DNA of 64,000 nucleotides from Fratercula arctica (Eukaryota > Chordata > Aves > Charadriiformes > Alcidae): the NCBI GenBank assembly GCA_947846985.1, contig CANTUZ010000005.1, positions 4,944,001-5,008,000 of the forward strand, read 5' to 3'. Below, in pieces: positions 52,501 to 63,711 of this stretch; positions within the stretch are counted from its first letter, which is position 1, and each line of letters starts with the position of its first letter. A program made the translations under genes and the position numbers. The notes beneath the pieces were generated by a model that worked only from the letters and a program-made list of their open reading frames with translations, was not told the origin of the DNA and ran no database searches.

Positions 52501-53796
52501 CTGGGAGCTCAGCCTCCAGAATGCCACACAGCCCTCCCTTGGATATTTTTTCAAGGGCAGGCAGGAGCTGACAGGGAAGCTGGATCTCTCACGTTCCTTT
52601 CTGACGTCTCCAAGCTTCACAGGAGAAAGGCAGTTAACGTGCTAGTGAGCGTGGGGCTTGGTGTCTGTCTACTTCCTTATCTATAAAGTGAAAGCGGTGT
52701 TTGTTTGCCACGTTTTGCGAATCAATAAATTAATGTTTGCAAGCTGTTCAAACATGGAGACCCTATTTTATCACTTACTGATTACCGTGAGAAAAGCAAG
52801 AATTGCTCAGTGGTATTATCCAAGTGTCTTCTGTGTAACCACACATGAAACCCGTGATGTTTCCTAGAATGTTGTTTGTTGCAGCTTCTCGAGGTGTCTA
52901 AGCAAAGGCTTGTGTATAGAAGCACTGTGGTCTGATGGGGCTGGCATCTCTCTGCATCTTCTGCATGTGACAGCAGAGCTTTGGTGGTAGCTTGGTGGGA
53001 AACTAGGAGTGAAGCTACTGCAAGATCTCTATTGTGGTGTTGAGATACAGGGGGAAAAAAATGCTTAACTCGTCCAACCCTTCTGGAGTTCTGTTTGTTA
53101 GGTAGGATTTGGATGCAGTTGGTATATAGCAGCTGTAGTCGGTAAAAGTCAGACCTGTTGTGCAGAAGACCCTACCTGATCAAAATTCACGTTCTCCCGT
53201 GCAATTTAGTACCGTTGTACCATCTCTCTGAGGGGCAGGATTTACCCCCCAGTGAGCGACCAGTGTTGCCTGTCATTTCTGACACGCGGAGGATGTTGTG
53301 AACGACCATTTTTTGGATTCCAGCTGAGGTTTCCAGTTACAGTTGTTATATTTGACTGCTTTTGTGGCTGGAAACTTTTGCCAGCTGTCAACTTAAGAGC
53401 AAGTGGCAATCTGCCTTCTCAAGCAAATGTGGCCTCCGTGTTTATTTTCAGTTTCATGTTTGTTATACCTATTGTAGGTTAAAAATCCTGGCATAACATC
53501 CTTGACCCTTTAGTAAGATATGTAGCGATCCTTTTTCGTGGTTAGAGTATTGAATAACTTTTGCTTCATGCAAGTACAAATAACAGAAAGTCCTGACGCA
53601 CGTAATACGCGATCAATTTAGGACCTTAGTAACCGAGGAGGTTTCACGTTATGGTTTCCCACGTAATGAGCAAAGGGACTTTTTATGTGATACAAAGACT
53701 GAGTGCAATAAAGGGTGGCGGGAGATTAAATGATTATTACAATGCATTTTCTTTTGTGTCTCTCTTTTTTTTTGTTGTTTGTTTGTTCTTGAACAG

Positions 53797-53869
53797 ATTG
53801 AAAACATAGATGCGTGCCTGAGTTTCTTGGCTGCCAAGGGGATTAACATACAGGGGCTGTCAGCAGAAG
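53797..53869 (+). CDS. NAV2: NAV2 coding exon: C-terminal part of the CH domain
   Basis: This 73-nt exon encodes 24 codons, IENIDACLSFLAAKG then INIQGLSAE, plus one base of the split Glu codon completed in the next exon. It begins at a codon boundary, consistent with the previous exon ending on ATG. The acceptor is TTCTTGAACAG and the donor GTGAGT. It forms the CH helix carrying the N...CL.FL pattern and the connection to the last helix. KGINIQG agrees with NAV2 as I recall it; NAV3 has RGVNVQG here. Confidence 0.95.
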
Positions 53870-54020
53870 GTGAGTCAATTTAAAATTTAATTTTAAATGA
53901 GCAACCCGAATTATTGCTTGTGATTGTAACCAGCACATGGAGGGGAATGGATGATTAAAGTAATGTGCATAATTTACACTTTTGACAGTCTTTACTCATT
54001 TTTTTTCCCCATCTCCGTAG

Positions 54021-54029
54021 GAAAGGTAA
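54021..54029 (+). other. Candidate NAV2 microexon (9 nt, or 5 nt)
   Basis: About 150 nt after the preceding exon, a strong acceptor (a T(8)CCCC tract, then ATCTCCGTAG, AG at 54019-54020) is followed almost at once by strong donors: GAAAG-GTAAGT and, 4 nt later, GTAA-GTAAAA. Using the second donor gives a 9-nt in-frame exon (GAAAGGTAA) that would replace one Glu of the CH domain (SAE-E-IRNG) with Gly-Lys-Val-Lys. Using the first, stronger donor gives a 5-nt exon that shifts frame and meets a stop 8 codons into the next exon. Short in-frame microexons are common in neuronal cytoskeletal genes. The back-to-back splice sites are seen; inclusion is inference. Confidence 0.35.
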
Positions 54030-54972
54030 GTAAAATATGTATCTCATCTTCACACAGTTGACTTGTAAAAATAATCAATGACACCAAATTAGAATTCAGT
54101 CACTTCTTTGTTTCTGTCTGTTAAAACCCAGAAATTTCTCATCTAACTTCTATAATTGGCACATTGATCAGAGTGTAGATTTTACAGACACTGAAAGTGA
54201 ACTGCTGACAGTTGTTTGCCTTTTGAGAGAGAAATTTATTTCCTCATTCTTCAACTATTCTCTTACCTGAGAAAGTATCCTGCTTTATTTTCTTTTTTAA
54301 GAACGATTTTTTTAAAAAAAAATTGTTTCCAGATGCACGAAACAATAAAATACAAATGTTTTGAACGCAATAAAAAAAGAGGACACTTTGACCTCTAATT
54401 AACCGCTCTGCTTTTGAAGACCGCCAGAATTTTTCTGAAACCCAAACATGACTTAGCGTACTGTATTCCTTTATGGCAGTGCATAATATATGTCGGATGT
54501 AGAGTAGGTACCTTTTGGCTGTTTAACTGCCGTCTTACAAAGAGATCAAACAGATTCCTGTCATCCTCAGCACCAGTTTTCGCTTGTACTTTCATTTAAA
54601 TATGCTGGAAAAGCAATTGGGTTCAGTAGCTGCTAAGGCAAACTTTGAATATATTATACGACATCTCCTTCAGTGCTTCAACAGAACAAATAATTGGATG
54701 TGTGGCATCAGGTGAGGCTTTTAAGTTAGATTTGGTGACTAAGGCTCTTTGCAAGCTTAGTTTTCAGGAGGAGGTTGTGTCATCAAATCATGCACATACG
54801 TTTACTTGTGTGTGAATAACTTAATTGCCTGTATGTTTAAAGCTGTGTTTTCTTCCTCTGAGGGAATCCTATAGCTCAAACAAGGCAGGCAAGAAAGGAT
54901 GTGGAGGTCTGGTGGGCTGACCCTGGCCAGCAGCTAAGCACTGGAGAGAACAGAAAGAGCAAAAGTGAGAAA

Positions 54973-55467
54973 ATCACAGAATGGCAGGGGTTGGGAGGGA
55001 CCTTCAGAGATCATCTAGTCCAACCCCCTGCCAGAGCAGGGTCACCCAGAGCCCGTTGCACAGGAACGCGCCCAGGCGGGTTTTGAGTATCTCCAGAGAA
55101 GGAGACTCCACACCCTCTCAGAGTAGCCTGTTCCAGTGCTCTGGCACCCTCAAAGTAAAGAAGTTTTTCCTCATGTTGAGATGGAATTTCCTGTGTTCCA
55201 GCTTGTGCCCGTTGTCCCTTGTCCTGTTGCCGGGCACCACTGAGAAGAGCCTGGCTCCATCCCCTTGACCCTTGTGCCCTTTAGATATTGATAAGCATTG
55301 ATGAGATCCCCTCTCAGTCTTCTCTTCTCCAGGCTAAACAGACCCAGGTCTCAGCCTTTCCTCATAAGAGAGGTGTTCCAGTCCCTCGATCATCTTTGTA
55401 GCCCTTCACTGAACTCTTTACAGTAGTTCCCTGTCTGTCTTGAACTTGGGAGCCCAGAACTGGACAC
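54973..55467 (-). mobile_element. CR1 LINE 3' 0.5 kb nested in the LTR, minus strand
   Basis: It starts ATCACAGAATGGCAGGGGTT, continues with GATCATCTAGTCCAACCCC and ends at CCCAGAACTGGACAC, closely parallel to the CR1 at 34838-35346 along its length. The ORF2 frame is degraded relative to that copy. LTR sequence lies on both sides, so this element inserted into a pre-existing LTR. As expected for CR1, no target-site duplication is apparent. Confidence 0.9.
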
Positions 55468-55650
55468 CGCATGGGCCAAGATAAAGACAGTGTAAGGAGT
55501 GAAGGAAAGAGGAAGAGAAAAGCCAAACAAGCGATGCGAAGGCAATCACTCACCACCTCCCACAAGCAGACAGGTGCCCAGCCAGTTTCCGAGCAATGGC
55601 TACCTCCCCAACACCCTCCCGCCACCCACCGCTGTCTTTATTACTGAGCA

Positions 55651-55658
55651 TGACGTCA
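55651..55658. promoter_or_regulatory. Perfect CRE (TGACGTCA) inside the LTR
   Basis: The palindromic CREB/ATF site TGACGTCA is complete and lies in the LTR piece at 55468-55905. LTRs often carry such promoter elements. Whether this one is active in NAV2-expressing cells is unknown. Confidence 0.55.
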
Positions 55659-58600
55659 TATGGCGTGGGATATCCCTTTGGCCAGTTGGGGTCAGCTGTC
55701 CTGTGTCCCCTCCCAACTCCTTGCCCACCCCCAGCCTGCTCGCTGGGGGCAGATTGCGGGGAAAAGAGAAGGCCTTGACACCGCGCAAATATTGCTCGGC
55801 AACAGCCAAAACACCAGCGCCTTATCAACACCGCCTCAGTCACAAACCCAAAATGCAGAACCACCCACTTCATGACCATGATCTGAGGTCTCAGCTGAAA
55901 CACGCTTTCCCGCATTGCTGATAAATTATGCTTATGAAATGTAGGCCAGAAAACCGCTGTGGATGAACTTCGTGGTGAAACCATCGTGTACACAAGTTTT
56001 ATATACGTACATTACATTTAAGAAATACTACAAAAGCATAAAAACTTTCATAAAACGACTATAAAATTAAAGCTATTATTTTTTAAAGAAACCTGTTATT
56101 AAAAGTTACAATTTAAAATTACATTTTGACAATTTGGAAAATAGCTTAAAGAATTCCTTGCTGTCCTCGATAGGGAGCCCCCTACCTCATTCTAGCCTAT
56201 GAGACCTTACAAGCCACTTGAAAATGTATCCTTGAAATGTAGTTTCGCTAAGTTTGTAGTGGTTTGTAAGCGTGGAAAGCAAAGCAGTTCTTCTAACCTG
56301 CTGGTACCACAACCAGTAGGGTTAGTAGTAGGGTTAGCTGCCTTTTTCTGTGGTGTATCCTTAAGCTGGGTTAGAACACCAATAACAAATGTTTGCCTGC
56401 ATTATATGCCTCGATAGCTCGGTTATAATCAGGAGGATTCTCAAGAAAAGAAAGTATGAGCTAAAACTCCTAGCAATGGAAAGTTTCTTTACCAGGAAAT
56501 AGTTAAAAAGAAAATGCAACTCTTAAAAGCCAATTTTTGACCTTGACGTGCTATGTAAATATTTTAAAAAATATAATAAATTTCACATTATTTACCTGTC
56601 TTGATACAATGCAAAAGCTAAGAAAAATAGCGGATTAGTTGATGGGAAGACTGGCTCAGTGTGCAAAGTTGGCAGCGTAGCGTCGTTCACGCTGGGGAAG
56701 GGACAGCATGATTAATGGTCGTTGCTGTCCCGCCAAATCACAAGGCAGACTCAGCAGGACAGAGGTTATCCCACGGCTTCGGCTGATTTTGTATTTCTTC
56801 CTTTCTTTTACGCTGTCTAGGAATTGACATATTAAATCATACGGAAGCTAAGAAGAGACCAGTCATGTTTGCTGCCAACATACGAATGAGAACATTTACT
56901 GGCTCCGTCACTGATACGGAAGGAAAAGAGTGACAGCTAGATAGAGGGAGCAGGAACAATTTTTATAAATGACGTTAAAAGACTTGAATTCAACAATAAA
57001 TTCACTTTCTGTTCTTAGTCACTTCTTAACCGTGCTGAGGAAGGAGGGGGAAACGGAACCAGAAAGAACACAGAATCACTTAAAATGAAGTGTGCCGTAA
57101 CCAAACAAGCCAGGATTTGTGTGCAAGTTGCCAAGACCTGCTAGGTCAACTGCAGATAACTTTGTTTACTTCACTGGCAGATCTTCATCTAGGAGGATTC
57201 AGAAGATTGTGATTGCTTCCAAATGGGAATAAACATTGAAGTCTCTCCTGGGTTGCCTGAGAAACACATATTTTTCAATAGTGCAGTTTTAGTATGAAGG
57301 GAAGCCAATGATTCAAAACTGGCATTTGGATGACTCCTAAACTTTGAAATAATTTGGGACTTCATATATCATATCCTTCCAGTATTAAAAAATCCTGCTT
57401 TGATATGTGCATGCCACTTAGACATAGTCTTTTTTTATTGATTTATGCAGGGAAGATGCTAAGGATCTGCAATCGCTGATGATGACCATACTGTGCTAGA
57501 GACAGGCTTTCCCCAGCAATGTGGAGCCAAAAAGGCATTTCCTTCTCCAAAGATTCTTGAATCCTAATATCTCCATTTGTAGTTACTAAAGAAAACTCTA
57601 GGGATACTGGAAAACTCTACTTTTCTTGCTGCAGTTTTTTGTTGTCCATCATCCATACCCATCCACATCCATACCCACTTGTTTCCACACCGAGCTGGGT
57701 TTTAGACTCCTGTAATTGCAGGTGCCCAGCTAAGATTGCCCTCCTTCACACAATATCTCCTCACTGCCAAGATTTTGAAGATTATGGAGAACATAAATGT
57801 GCAGTAGAAACTCAAATTGGTGTCATAGATAGCAGCTGCACCACTTCTGGGTAGCAGATTAGCGGGATAACAATCAGCTGAGCAAATCCTGAAACCATAA
57901 AGCGATGAAAGAAAACGTCTTGCTAGACTTTGGAACAACCACGATTCAGCCTAGACTTTTGCCTCTGAAAATGACATTCACACTTCTGTAGGTAAATGAA
58001 TCTCAGTGGCACACTCTCTGCAGTTCATCCATTTTGGGTCTTTTAGGTCCTTTCCGGTGTCAAGGTGGGATTTTTGTTTCCACAGGAAAAATATCCCACA
58101 GCACTATTTTAAATATACCTGAGTAGGGCACTTAGCATGCGATGATACCACACTGAGTACAGTTATGTACAGTCTTCAAAAAATTACGCTTTAATTACTC
58201 AAAAAGCGCCTGCAGATCTAGCATGCGTGGTGGGAATTAATTCCTCCTTGCGTTTCCCTGCCTCATTTCTCTGAAGTTCCCAGTATTGTTCGTAATCCGA
58301 TCACGTTCCTCAGCAGAGTCTACAAAGTTCATCCCAGAGCTGTTTTGGTAGCTTTGGATCCCTAAAGTCAGCTTGGAGTCCCGTCAGGCCTAGAGCAAGT
58401 GCTGACTGAGATTGAGTCTGTCAGTACTTCATGAGGTGTCCTGGATCGACTGTGAAGTACATCACCTTCTCGCCTTCCCCAGACCTGCTTGTGATTATTT
58501 TGGCCCTTCCTCTCCTTTCCCATCATTCACTGGGGACGGAATTTTGTGCCTTTTTTCATTTTGTTCTGTTCAGCAGCCCATCTTGTCTCACCTCTTAAAT

Positions 58601-61600
58601 GAACTAGGAAGGGTTGATGGGGATGGCATGCAGAATCCCTCAGCGGTCAACCAGAAGAGGCTAGTGTAAAGCAACAGAAGCAGATATCCGCTATATTTAG
58701 GGGTGAATAGGACATATATAGGACAGCCCTATTTTCTGGCAGGATAGATGCAAGCTAGGAGATGTGCAGAGATTCTTAATTAGTACTCGCGGTAGCCAGT
58801 TTGGCTAACCAGTCTAGTCTAGGTAAACTAGTTCTGTTTTTTCTAGTCCTACGTGCTTTGCAGAAGCAGATACAAAATAAGCTTTACAGAAGCAGATGCA
58901 AAGAAGCTTGACTAAATAAGTGATAGGCAGATTTTCTTCTTCCTTGGTTGGCTTTGATCTGCGTTCTGTACGCAATGAGTAGTTTCTGATTTGCAACAAT
59001 TTCATTCACAAATGTTAGGGGAATCACACAATGACATGTCTCTTGTAATCTATCCAGCAGACCTTGCTTTTCTTTACCTTTTCTTTGTCCTGAACTGATT
59101 TTTTTTTTATTTTTTTTTTTTTTCATTTCCACCGTGTCTAGTGTATTTTTGTGAAGACAGGGAAGGGTGATTGGCAAGCTACTAGTGGTGTAAGTTCCAG
59201 CTGTGGGTGAAATAAGCAGGAATGGAAATACTCCAGGGTGGAAATTGCTAAAGGATAGATTTGTGGGGATTCTCTGAAAACCAAATTCCAGTTTCCTCGC
59301 AGATGTCTAGGGTGTTTGTTTCAAATATACAAGATAAGTCATTTTGAGCTCCAGCTTTAAAATGGGTGGGTGACATGCCTGTCCTTATTTAAGTTTATAT
59401 GCCTATTTAAGCTGATGCACGGACTGGGGGGGGACTTAAAGCAGGAGGCAGCTGAGACTGACGGGCAGAGCCCAGGGAGGTTGAAGTACTCTTTGAAATG
59501 CCCTTTTTGTGCAAAGTGCAGGGGCAAACTGCCAGGTGAATTACCTCAGTCTGTCTGCAAGATAAGAGAAACAAAACTACCTCTGAAAGTCCTGTTTGAA
59601 ATGTTTCGCTTAAAACCCAGAGGGAAAGAGACTGCTTCTTTTGAAACCCATTAAAGGTGGTTTTCTTTTGATTATTATTTCTTGGCTCACCTTCTATAAG
59701 AGGTTAAAAGCAGGTTGGTTGTTCCTCTGATAAATACAGCAGAAGAGAGACAGACACAGAAAGCAACAGGTTTTATGCGGGGTTATTGTTTTAATCGCCT
59801 CTCGCTTCACATCATTGAAATCAAGTCCAATTGCGTATAGCTTTGCTAAGTTTAAACATGTAGAGCCATGGTAATTTCTTTTATCTTCTGGCCCCTCTTT
59901 GTGCAGTTAAGCTTCCCAGTGCCTCTGGGTCTGTTTAGTTACATGTTGGCCTGTGATTAAGTGCTGCTTTCCTTACAATTCCCGTGAGTAGAGTTCTTTA
60001 CTGAAGATAAGGAGATCCTTTCTACTGTGCTTTTGTGCCTTTTGTCTCTGTTTTACTTTATTGTCTGCTTCCATCCCTCCTCCTCCCTAGCTAAACACAG
60101 GCAGGTGGGAGGAGGAACCTGCTCCCTGCAGATGCTGATGGCAGTGGGAGGAGGCTGGGCTTGTGGCATGCCACTGCATGGGAGCAGGAGTGGACTGGGA
60201 AAAGGGGTAACGGGCAGGATTCGTTGGGACCCCACTGCCCAGGAAGAGACTAAAATTGGCACAGAAAACAAAGGAAGACAGAAAATGGCTGCTCGAGGGC
60301 CCTGGGGTTGATAATCATTTAAACGAGGGAACAGGGGCAGTGATGGGAAAGAGCACTGGTGGGGGGGCCAGACTGCTGAGGGAGGAAAAAAAAAAAAGGT
60401 AAGGAAATTTAGGTAAGAAGTAGGGGAGGAAAGGAAAGGAATATCCTGGGTCTGGGTGATGCCCAGGACCACTTAGATAACGTCTAGGAGTTGCTGAGGA
60501 GATGGGCACGGGCCAAAACGACATTAAGGAAGAAAGTAAATGAGATTAGTGGCTAGGAAGAAAAGGTAGATTGAGGCACAGGTAGACAAGGAGACCAAAG
60601 CTGGAAGCTGGTGTAGAAAGGGGAGCAAAATTTTTAAGCCATGAGCCTGAGATTTACTGGGTAAAGGGGTTGGAGTTAAGGACAGAAGCTTATTACGCAG
60701 CAAAGGTGAGCAACGTGAACAGAAGCGTGGCTGGGAGAGGGAGCAAAGGGTAGAGCAGGGCTCATTGTAGTGTCAGAGCAACCTTCCAGCCAGGGCTGAG
60801 AACAGGAATTAAAGTTCTGATTCTCACTTTCGTGCTTGGCCCCACGGCCTCCTCTTCTCCTCTTGCACTAGTCCATGTAGAGGGATTGAAAAGCAGAGGG
60901 CAACACTTAAGTTCCATCAGCTCAAGTGCTCTATGTATAGTGCATGTAAAAGTTCAGCTGTTTGATGTAGCTTTTTTAATTCACTTTTTTAATTTAGGAA
61001 ATTAAACTTGCTAAATAATTAAATCGCGACACATGCTCAAGGTTGTCTGTAAGATTGCCTCGGCCCTCTTGCATATTAATTATGATATAGCTGTTAAGTG
61101 CATGTCTTTATCTTTGTATTTCTGTTAGGTTTTACATTTTCACGTTTGATACTGCATAGAACAGGATGACTTTTAGGAATTGAAATGTCTAAACATTCCA
61201 CTGTCAAGCTATCATTAAGTACATTGGGTATCCATTCTTTGTCTGCTTGTGATAGTGTCAAATTGGTAATTATCTGTTTTAATACAGCTATTTCACCCAA
61301 TAATCATATTTCCTATTGCAAAACTTGCATCAGATTTTCTTAGTGGAAACAATTAGTCCGGCATTCCAGAAATGATATAATACTGTGTGATAATTGAGTA
61401 GTTTCTCTTCCTCGTGCAGATTTAGGACTTCGAAATCCTTTACAGCGTGCTGTTGTTAATGCACTTGTGGGGTTTTTGTTTTGGGGCTTTTTTTAGTTAC
61501 TTTAGTTTAAAGGCTAATTTAAGGAACTGTTCTCTTAAGCACACCGGCGCTGACACGCAGACCATAGCAGAAATGGCACTCGTCATGCAGTAACCACAGG

Positions 61601-61800
61601 GGAGAAGTTAGTTAGTTAGTTGTAGTTGGCGCTCACTGGTAATCAGCTGTAATGCCGATTAGATGTGCAGAAAGCCCGTCATATCCTAAAGGAACTGAGT
61701 TCAGGCGGCGTTAGGGAGAGTGCGGTGGGTGACCCGCTGTACTGTCGGAGACAAACAACAACCGGTGGCTGACGAGTGACTTCTCCCCATTGCCTTACAG

Positions 61801-62068
61801 AAATCAGGAATGGGAATCTAAAGGCCATCTTGGGCCTTTTCTTCAGTTTATCCCGCTACAAGCAACAGCAGCAGCAGCCACAGAAACAGCAACCACAACA
61901 CCATCCCTCCCAGCAGCCTCCCCCAGTGTCCCAGCAAGCAGGGCCTCCATCCCAGTGCCCGGTGGGGGTCCCGCAGCAGCAGGTGACGGCTTCGCTCCAG
62001 ACTCTGTGCCAACAACCCCCGCCAGCTGCGCAGCATCAGTTCAAAGCACAACCCGAAATGCAGTCCAG
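61801..62068 (+). CDS. NAV2: NAV2 coding exon: end of CH domain and Gln/Pro-rich linker
   Basis: This 268-nt exon completes the split Glu codon, encodes the last CH helix (EIRNGNLKAILGL then FFSLSRYK, residues 82-102 counted from the first CH exon), and then a low-complexity linker of 68 residues containing 24 Gln and 14 Pro, from KQQQQQPQKQ to AQPEMQS. NGNLKAILGLFFSLSRYK is diagnostic of the NAV2/NAV3 CH domain, and QQQQQPQKQ followed by a proline-rich stretch matches NAV2. The acceptor is CCATTGCCTTACAG. The donor is AG-GTGGGG at 62069, a weaker match than the others. The exon ends two bases into a Ser codon. The open frame continues into intron for another 94 codons, but protein similarity stops at the donor. 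The linker is expected to be flexible. Confidence 0.95.
61863..61877 (+). repeat. NAV2: CAA(CAG)4 polyglutamine-coding run
   Basis: One CAA and four CAG codons encode Q5 directly after the CH domain (SRYK). The run is short and interrupted by CCA, CAG and AAA codons afterwards. It is the only trinucleotide repeat in the coding sequence of this window and might vary in length between species. Confidence 0.9.
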
Positions 62069-63642
62069 GTGGGGACATTTCCTTTACGTTGGTTTTTTTC
62101 ACTGTTTATTTCTTTATTGTTTTGTTTGGGTTTTTTTCTTCCTTTTAAAGGTCTTCAAAAGGCAAAGAAACCTCTTTCTTTGCTTCTGCTCTAGAATAAA
62201 GAATGTGTTGGGAATGGAATGCTGGGTAGCAGTTGACTTCACGCCTTTGGAAATCAAAACTGATGTGCTTAAATATGTTCTCAGTGCTGGAAATACGCAG
62301 TCCAGTGGGTGTGAAATACCTGCTAGACCAAGTAACCGCAGTATTTTATAAAGATGTTTTTCTCAGTATTCTTTTTGCTTCTTTCTACTCACAAAGCACT
62401 TATATATCATGGCCATTATAGGATATATACTTTGGGCATGTGAAAACCAACTTTGGTTCTCAGTTTACAAGAATTTCAGTCCTTGCTAAGAAGTGGAAGG
62501 CGCTGGCAGTGGTAAAAGAAATAGAGCTCATCACAGGTGGTGACATTCCAAATCAAATCTAGGCTTATTGGTCAAAAATAATAAGCTGCTGGCTTACATG
62601 AAAAATAATTTTCACAGTTGGTGTTTGTTGGCACTCGTAGATCAGAACACAGTTAAATAAAGGTGTCTTTGTCCCTTGAACGTCTTTAGTCCTATGGGTG
62701 CTCTTTCCAGGTTAGAATAAAAGCTATTTATGAAGGCAGTACCACCGTGAAGACGTGTACTACAGCCTTCTGCTTGTCTCACCCTTCCGCTGCTAAGAGA
62801 GCGAGGGTCTGAGTGGGGATAAGTGGGCAGGATTAAAGGCTGAAGCCATATATCTGCATAATTACTCAAGTATGAAGGGTTTGTTGTGTTGGTTTTTTTT
62901 TTTTTAAATATCTCAAGGCTTATTTGTGTTAAAAGAACTCATAAGGTTGTGAACGCTAGCCTAAGTGTTGCTTTATGAGGGATATAAACAGTTTAGATGA
63001 GGCCTTCCAAGTGTGACTACTGGGAGCTTATTTGGTTTTTGCTCATGTCTTTCTTCATGAATCATGCTCATCTTGGGTGTAAACAGTATTTTCGTACAAC
63101 TGAAAAACATAGTGTTGCTATAGCATGTATAAACTCGTACAGGCAATAATTACTGTAAAACAAAGATGCACTTGAACATATTTCTGTGACATCTCTGTCA
63201 AAAATATGCAGGGATGCCTGGGATCGTTTGAATATTGCTTTGATGCTTTCAGTCCAATGTGTGGATCGTGCTGGGTTTCAATTAATTTTAAAAAAATCTA
63301 ACCTGAAGGTCTTAAATGTCATGTTTTTGTAGTATATGCGAAAGTGAAATTGCTCAGATACTGCAGAAAAAATATATATAATAACAGATTGAGAAAGAAA
63401 AGGGTAATGCAGTTGGGGTTTGCATGCAGAATTGCATGTTCATTACACTATAAAAATCAATTCATTTCCAATTTTAGGAGTTTTGACAAAAAGTTATACT
63501 TAGACAAGAAACTTTTTTTCCTGTCAAATTCCTAAAAACTCTTTCCTTCCTAAAACAAGTTACTAAGTTCAGTGGCGTAACAAATGAAAAAAAAGTTCCT
63601 TTGTTCAATGTTATCTTCCGCTTTTTCTTTCCTGTCATACAG
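62069..63642 (+). other. NAV2: NAV2 intron (1.6 kb)
   Basis: The shortest complete intron in the window, with GTGGGG donor and TTTTTCTTTCCTGTCATACAG acceptor. It is T-rich, with T runs near 62093 and 62893. No repeat family or extra exon was recognised. Confidence 0.9.
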
Positions 63643-63711
63643 TGCATCTCCCAGGGACTCATCTCAAAGCAAAATCATCCGATTCACTCTTGGTCAGAAA
63701 AAGTCTTCTAG
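63643..63711 (+). CDS. NAV2: NAV2 coding exon: start of the Ser/Lys-rich region
   Basis: This 69-nt exon completes the split Ser codon and encodes ASPRDSSQSK then IIRFTLGQKKSS, ending two bases into an Arg codon. SSQSKIIRFTLGQKK is characteristic of NAV2 and absent from NAV3 as I remember it, so this exon settles the paralogue. It starts the basic, serine-rich region that in NAV proteins leads to the microtubule-binding segments. The acceptor is CCTGTCATACAG. The donor AG-GTTAGC is a weak match to consensus at positions +3 and +6, so this exon could be skipped or alternatively used; its length (69 nt) keeps the frame if skipped. Confidence 0.93.
   Translation, partial: CISQGLISKQNHPIHSWSEKVF

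Larger units (their letters stand above)
38696..53796 (+). other. NAV2: NAV2 intron
   Basis: GT-AG intron of 15.1 kb (donor GTAAGT, acceptor TTTGTTCTTGAACAG). It holds several small palindromes, a diverged 133-bp tandem duplication, a 23-bp duplication and a C(18) tract, listed separately. A purine-rich segment (about 42360-43140) has many GAGA/GGAA words on the + strand. The first kilobase after the donor is strongly AT-rich. I see no additional supported exon. Confidence 0.9.
54914..55905 (-). mobile_element. Solo ERV-type LTR, minus strand, interrupted by a CR1
   Basis: Two pieces (54914-54972 and about 55468-55905) read as one avian LTR in reverse orientation. They carry GGGCTGACCCTGGCCAGCAG at the left end, GCGATGCGAAGGCAATCACT then CACCACCTCCCAC, TGAGCATGACGTCATATGG, and GGGATATCCCTTTGGCCAGT. 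I recall these blocks from abundant bird ERV LTRs. The left end is the reverse complement of the remnant at 9908-9929. There is no gag, pol or env sequence on either side, so it is a solo LTR; the 140-codon ORFs across it are chance. The exact right end and the family name are uncertain. Confidence 0.7.
53870..61800 (+). other. NAV2: NAV2 intron
   Basis: GT-AG intron of 7.9 kb with GTGAGT donor and a CCCCATTGCCTTACAG acceptor. It carries a candidate microexon near its 5' end and a nested LTR/CR1 insertion, both listed separately. A purine-rich block with many GGAA/AGGG words lies at about 60330-60780. Nothing else with gene-like character was seen. Confidence 0.9.

Noticed and set aside
55499..55993. 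140- and 147-codon ORFs on both strands
   Set aside because: They lie across an LTR; GC-rich LTR sequence stays open by chance. LTRs of this kind carry no protein gene.
62069..62351. Continuation of the NAV2 Gln/Pro exon frame into the following sequence
   Set aside because: The frame stays open past 62068, but similarity to NAV2 stops there, a donor is present, the T-rich sequence is intron-like, and the next exon completes the split Ser codon.
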